From Promethearchaeota archaeon (GTDB lineage Archaea; Asgardarchaeota; Lokiarchaeia; Sigynarchaeales; SOKP01): 10,695 nucleotides of DNA. Position 1 is the first letter of the stretch, and each line of letters opens with the position of its first letter. The stretch spans positions 1-10,695 of the forward strand of contig JAHLWT010000126.1 in NCBI GenBank assembly GCA_019057775.1. Direction: 5' to 3'. The notes beneath the pieces were generated by a model that made no database searches, was not told the origin of the DNA, and worked only from the letters and a program-made list of their open reading frames with translations. Shown here piece by piece: positions 7,409-10,695 of this stretch. A program made the translations under genes and the position numbers.

Positions 7409-8829
7409 AACCAACCTCCAACCTTAATCGGCAATTTCTGAACCAGAAATTTATACTTTCCCCTATCAGTGCGCGGTATTTCAGTTAAAAATTGAATCTC
7501 TAGTTTAATCTGATTTTTGAATTTTCTTTTAAGTTCTCTTAGAATCTTTTGCGTGTCAGTAGCAGTGTAAGTATTTTTTTTGACAATCCGCAATATAACT
7601 TTATCTAAACTGTCTTGGTAATATTGAAATTGTTTTACATTATCGAATATATCAGAATGAGTATTCAGGGCAGTTATCGGAATATAATTACCATTTCGTG
7701 TTACAATTCTCTCCTGGTACCATCTACCTTTCACTTCTTTTAATAAGGGCAGTCCAGCTCTGCCGCAAGAACATTGCTTGCTTGTGTAAATTCCGAAGTC
7801 CTCAGTTCTATACCTAATTAAAGGAACTGCATAGTTTGTGAAGCCCGTCCCGACAATTTCGCCGGTCTGTCCTTCTTGACAAATAGGATTGCCCACCTCA
7901 TCAATTAACTCCGTAATGCCATATTCCATAAAGATATGATATCCTTCCGTCTTCATGCACTGGCCTGCTATATTGGTCTGTTCACAGTTGCCTAACTTAT
8001 CGATTATCGGACAGTTAAATACTTCCTCAATGAGCAATCTTTGATAAGGAAAAAGATTCTCCGATGATGTTGATATAGCGTTTATATTCCTTTCCGCATT
8101 GATTCTTAAATTATTTTCCTTAATATATTTTGCCAAAATATCTAAAGCGGATGGATAAGCCCGAATCACTTTGGGTCTAAATTTCTCTATTTTTTCTACG
8201 TACTTTGACAAATTCTCATCTGTCATATCATAGGTAGAAAGAATCAGATAATTATTCCCTCTATCATACTCCCACCAGGCAGGCTTACCATCTTCTTTCC
8301 TTTTTATCACATTCCCTCTTAGAACTACACATCTATCGCCAAATTTATACCCCATCCAATTCCATTCGCGCCATTCAAAAGCCATCCTTATGAGATTAGT
8401 CCTTTTTTCAATATAAAATCCCAGTGGTTTCCCGCTTGTTCCACCGGTGGTGACATACTCCATATTCTGTTTAGGAATATTTTTACTTATTAAATCATTT
8501 AAATTTTCTCGAACAATATCTTTAGTCAAAACGGGCAGTTTTCTAAAATCATCAAAATCCTGAATATCTTTCGGCTTTAGTCTTCTATCATCAAATACCC
8601 TCCGATAATAAAGCACATTTTCGTAAGCGTGATTCAATAATTTCTTTAATTGTTGCATTTGATATTCTTCCAGTTTTTCCCTGCTCCACCATTGTGACTC
8701 TTTTAAGAAAGCATACATATTTCTAAATTCTTTGCCATAACGGATGGGAAGAGGCAGAGTACAATAAATATATTTAATAGCGTCAATTATAGGTTTTGGA
8801 AATATTGGATTTCTCATAACTGCGAACAT
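7405..8829 (-). CDS. PaaK/CapK-like adenylate-forming enzyme (phenylacetate-CoA ligase family)
   Basis: The 474-residue protein belongs to the phenylacetate-CoA ligase / coenzyme F390 synthetase / CapK group of ATP-dependent, adenylate-forming enzymes. Visible landmarks are the QWWSREKLEEYQMQQLKKLL opening (46-65), the AMP-binding phosphate loop TTGGTSGKPLGF (127-138), RAYPSALDILAKYI (223-236), GNCEQTNIAGQC (280-291), EYG (302-304), VPLIRYRTEDFG (335-346), CSCGR (353-357) and a C-terminal TDRGKYKFLVQKL (454-466). The length is usual for the family. Relatives are frequent in capsule and exopolysaccharide loci, where they are suspected of activating an acyl or amino-acid group for attachment to a sugar; the substrate is unknown. 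Start choice is uncertain: the ATG at 8829 has only a weak AAGAA nearby, and the ATG at 8817 (residue 5) is possible. Its stop overlaps the next glycosyltransferase start. Confidence 0.88.
   Translation of the reverse strand: MFAVMRNPIFPKPIIDAIKYIYCTLPLPIRYGKEFRNMYAFLKESQWWSREKLEEYQMQQLKKLLNHAYENVLYYRRVFDDRRLKPKDIQDFDDFRKLPVLTKDIVRENLNDLISKNIPKQNMEYVTTGGTSGKPLGFYIEKRTNLIRMAFEWREWNWMGYKFGDRCVVLRGNVIKRKEDGKPAWWEYDRGNNYLILSTYDMTDENLSKYVEKIEKFRPKVIRAYPSALDILAKYIKENNLRINAERNINAISTSSENLFPYQRLLIEEVFNCPIIDKLGNCEQTNIAGQCMKTEGYHIFMEYGITELIDEVGNPICQEGQTGEIVGTGFTNYAVPLIRYRTEDFGIYTSKQCSCGRAGLPLLKEVKGRWYQERIVTRNGNYIPITALNTHSDIFDNVKQFQYYQDSLDKVILRIVKKNTYTATDTQKILRELKRKFKNQIKLEIQFLTEIPRTDRGKYKFLVQKLPIKVGGWL
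7415..7419 (-). promoter_or_regulatory. Ribosome binding site deciding the start of the 6320-7408 glycosyltransferase
   Basis: GGAGG lies within the last codons of the CapK-like gene, six bases before the ATG at 7408 and directly against the TTG at 7414. It therefore favours the ATG. Confidence 0.7.
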
Positions 8830-8983
8830 TTCTTAAAAATTTAGCATTTCATCCATTCTCGTAAGCATGCTGTAACGGTTGAGTTAATCGCTGCATTTCT
8901 AATTAAATTCGATGCCATTTTTCTAAATCCGTAATAACAACGCGTATCTCAAGTAAACGAGACTCACCGATTTATCCGTTTGT

Positions 8984-9934
8984 TCATATTCTTAGCACTC
9001 GTAGTACCCTGTTATATATCAGTACCAGATAATACAATGGATTCCTCATTTGGCGAAGCGTATCTTTATAACTTCCTCGATACGTGGGTAGAAAAGAAGG
9101 CCCATTCTTTTGAGCCATAACCGTGAGACAAAGTGCGCGATTGTGAAGAATCCATCGTAATCCTACATCGATCGATTTAATATTAACACTGCATTCAGAA
9201 AAGAGAGAAGAGAAGGAAGCTGATGAGAAAAAATTAATATGCGTTATAGGATTGCCTATATGTCTAAATTCACGAAAACAGCCAAGCGGCGACTCGATAT
9301 AAAGAAGGCCGCTGGGGGTTAAGCGAGCTGCTAATTCCCGTAAAATTCCCTTAGGGTCAATCAAGTGTTCAAAAACTTGACAGCATAGGATTATATCAAA
9401 TTTCATTTCTTGAGGAACATTGTTTAATGTGCAACCCAAATGTTCAATATCTGGAGGTATCTCCCATTTTTCATAATCGACCAAATAACATTTATTATGG
9501 TGCACAAAAGGTCTCAAATTATAGCCACTTGCTCCGCCAAAATCGAGAATTTTACACCCGATTGGTTCACTGCCTATTTGAGCGCATATCCTTCTATATA
9601 TAGCTGCAGCTCGCTTATCCAAGTTAAAAGGAGGATGTTTCTTTAATCTTTTTCTCACAGAGCCAAATTGATTGATCATTCTGTATTTAACCTCTATATC
9701 TTGAGCTTCTAAACGTGGATTTAGAAAGATAAAACCGCAATTCTTACATATCATAATAGTAAACTGAACTGGAGTGCGGTTTTGTATGATATAGTTAAAC
9801 AATATGTATAGACGAACGAAATTCCCATTAATAAGATTTGATTCAATATTATCTCCAGGATAAACGTAGGTTTTTCTATATAATTCTCTCAATTGAACAC
9901 TATTACAGATTGGACACTTTTGAATTATTTTCAT
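8984..9934 (-). CDS. Zinc-ribbon class I SAM-dependent methyltransferase
   Basis: This 316-residue protein starts with a zinc-ribbon-like module: CPIC at residues 7-10 and CKNC at 63-66, separated by an unusually long insert with a hydrophobic stretch (YILFNYII). The methyltransferase domain follows, with motif I ILDFGGASG (129-137), CYLVDYE (149-155), FDIILCCQVFEHLIDP (179-194) and LLYIESP (210-216), then THINFFSSASF (231-241), the usual position of the 'HxxxFS' segment of Methyltransf_23-type enzymes. It presumably methylates a glycan precursor or terminal sugar; the acceptor is unknown. It has the same general domain order as the broken methyltransferase at 4659-5500 but is only distantly similar. 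GGAGAAAAGG lies upstream of the ATG at 9934. It follows the oxidoreductase gene by 51 bp, and a 154-bp gap separates it from the CapK-like gene downstream. Confidence 0.88.
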   Translation of the reverse strand: MKIIQKCPICNSVQLRELYRKTYVYPGDNIESNLINGNFVRLYILFNYIIQNRTPVQFTIMICKNCGFIFLNPRLEAQDIEVKYRMINQFGSVRKRLKKHPPFNLDKRAAAIYRRICAQIGSEPIGCKILDFGGASGYNLRPFVHHNKCYLVDYEKWEIPPDIEHLGCTLNNVPQEMKFDIILCCQVFEHLIDPKGILRELAARLTPSGLLYIESPLGCFREFRHIGNPITHINFFSSASFSSLFSECSVNIKSIDVGLRWILHNRALCLTVMAQKNGPSFLPTYRGSYKDTLRQMRNPLYYLVLIYNRVLRVLRI

Positions 9935-9985
9935 GACAAGACTACCTTTTCTCCATATACCTTGTTGGTAAAATCTAAGAAGATG

Positions 9986-10695
9986 CTAAGAATTTTTAAA
10001 CCTTTTTATGGCTTTATCAATTTCAAAAGTTAATTCCATTGCCGAGACTACTTCTTCAAAATTGATGACTTTCGAGTCTTCTCCTTTCATAAATTTTGCG
10101 AGCTCTATAAGTTCCTGTTTTAAGCCTTTATCCTGAGCGGAAAGAATGATTCTGTTTCCTTTTATTTTTCCTTGACGTACTTTCAATTGCGCGGGTTTGA
10201 TTCCGTAAACTTCCAGGCTTAGATAGTCGTTTACAATAAAGACCTTACCAGAAGCAAAGACCTCCATCCTTTCCTTGGGAAGTTTTTCATCCCCAAGAGA
10301 TGTATAAGTCAAAACTGCCAGACTGCCGTCACTATATCGAATCGAAGCGAAAAAATTATCCTGGGCGATTACATTCTTACTATCTACTGGAATTGAGTTG
10401 ACATAGATATCTTTGACTTCTATATGCTTTCCAATCAAAAAATTGAATAGGTCAAAGAAATGGCAAGCTTCACCGACAATTCTTCCTCCCCCAATTGCTG
10501 GGTCTTGTATCCAACTATCCCTTGGTATGAATCCTGCATTGACCCGATATTGAATAAAGTAAGGTCGAGAAAGCGTCTCCAGCATCTGTTTAATGGCGGC
10601 CATAAATGGCGCATATCTGCGATTGAAACCAACAATAACCGGAATTTTCCTTTTAGCCACTTCCTCTTTTATATTCTCCAACTCTTCCGGTGTTA
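9986..10695 (-). CDS. Gfo/Idh/MocA-family oxidoreductase, C-terminal part (5' end beyond right edge)
   Basis: The frame is open from the right edge to the TAG at 9986; an apparent start at 10681 is a TTG leucine codon inside the gene, so the true start lies outside the window. The visible ~236 residues begin TPEELENIKEEVAKRK and continue with VIVGFNRRYAPF, VNAGFIPRDSWIQDP, GGGRIVGEACHFFDLFNFL and a beta-rich C-terminal domain (SIRYSDGSLAVLTYTSLGD). The His in GEACHFFDL (codon 10460-10462) is at the position of the conserved catalytic His of Gfo/Idh/MocA NAD(P)-dependent sugar dehydrogenases. The NAGFIP...W..DP..GGGRI.GE.CHF.D pattern is most familiar to me from 'bi-domain' proteins that fuse a zinc-alcohol-dehydrogenase-like half to this fold and often sit near heparinase-family genes. 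Whether that fusion exists here cannot be seen. Expected role: oxidation or reduction of a sugar or nucleotide sugar. Confidence 0.88.
   Translation of the reverse strand, partial: TPEELENIKEEVAKRKIPVIVGFNRRYAPFMAAIKQMLETLSRPYFIQYRVNAGFIPRDSWIQDPAIGGGRIVGEACHFFDLFNFLIGKHIEVKDIYVNSIPVDSKNVIAQDNFFASIRYSDGSLAVLTYTSLGDEKLPKERMEVFASGKVFIVNDYLSLEVYGIKPAQLKVRQGKIKGNRIILSAQDKGLKQELIELAKFMKGEDSKVINFEEVVSAMELTFEIDKAIKRFKNS

Noticed and set aside
8841..8918. 25-codon frame as a real gene
   Set aside because: No good ribosome site, no recognisable family and too short to judge; kept only as a low-interest observation.
9160..9185. Palindromic ATCGATCGAT next to CCTACA, resembling another REP foot
   Set aside because: It lies inside the methyltransferase coding sequence and has no hairpin adjoining the tetranucleotide in the REP layout.
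10435..10635. 66-codon minus-strand frame inside the oxidoreductase
   Set aside because: It is out of frame within a well-supported Gfo/Idh/MocA coding region; a shadow.

Overview
The window is a low-GC (by eye roughly mid-30s %) stretch of bacterial DNA. It is occupied almost entirely by one cell-surface polysaccharide (exopolysaccharide / O-antigen type) biosynthesis cluster. Every credible gene lies on the minus strand, so transcription runs from high to low coordinates. Nothing pins the taxon. The gene mix (Gfo/Idh/MocA oxidoreductase, PaaK/CapK-type ligase, GT4 glycosyltransferases, SAM methyltransferases, a flippase, heparinase II/III family protein) is common in polysaccharide loci of anaerobic or uncultivated Gram-negative-type lineages. 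An Omnitrophota-like or similar candidate-phylum genome is only a guess.

In order of transcription: a Gfo/Idh/MocA oxidoreductase enters from the right edge (9986-10695, incomplete). It is followed by a zinc-ribbon SAM methyltransferase (8984-9934), a 154-bp gap, a PaaK/CapK-like adenylate-forming enzyme (7405-8829), a GT4 glycosyltransferase joined to it by an ATGA stop/start overlap (6320-7408), and a second SAM methyltransferase (5554-6297). Next come a broken zinc-ribbon methyltransferase (4659-5500), an intact Wzx/MATE-type flippase (3356-4675), the 3' remnant of a second flippase (2836-3201), a GT4 glycosyltransferase with an unusual N-terminal region (1182-2771), and the N-terminal 361 codons of a heparinase II/III-family protein leaving at the left edge (1-1083).

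Working model (inference): the glycosyltransferases build a lipid-linked oligosaccharide, the methyltransferases and the CapK-like enzyme may modify it, the flippase exports it, and the heparinase-family protein may trim or process the polymer. No polymerase (Wzy) or priming transferase is in the window, so the locus must extend outside it.

The middle of the window (about 2836-5500) shows turnover. A methyltransferase is broken by a frameshift and a separate nonsense codon, a flippase relic sits directly downstream of an intact flippase, and the DNA is visibly richer in A+T than the flanks. The clearest non-coding structure is at 1101-1172, between the last glycosyltransferase and the heparinase-family gene. 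There, two facing hairpins each carry the tetranucleotide GTAG at the foot, the layout of a REP/iREP doublet (BIME) of the kind mobilised by RAYT transposases. I did not find evidence for a wholly new system; the REP doublet and the flippase/methyltransferase decay are the items most worth checking.
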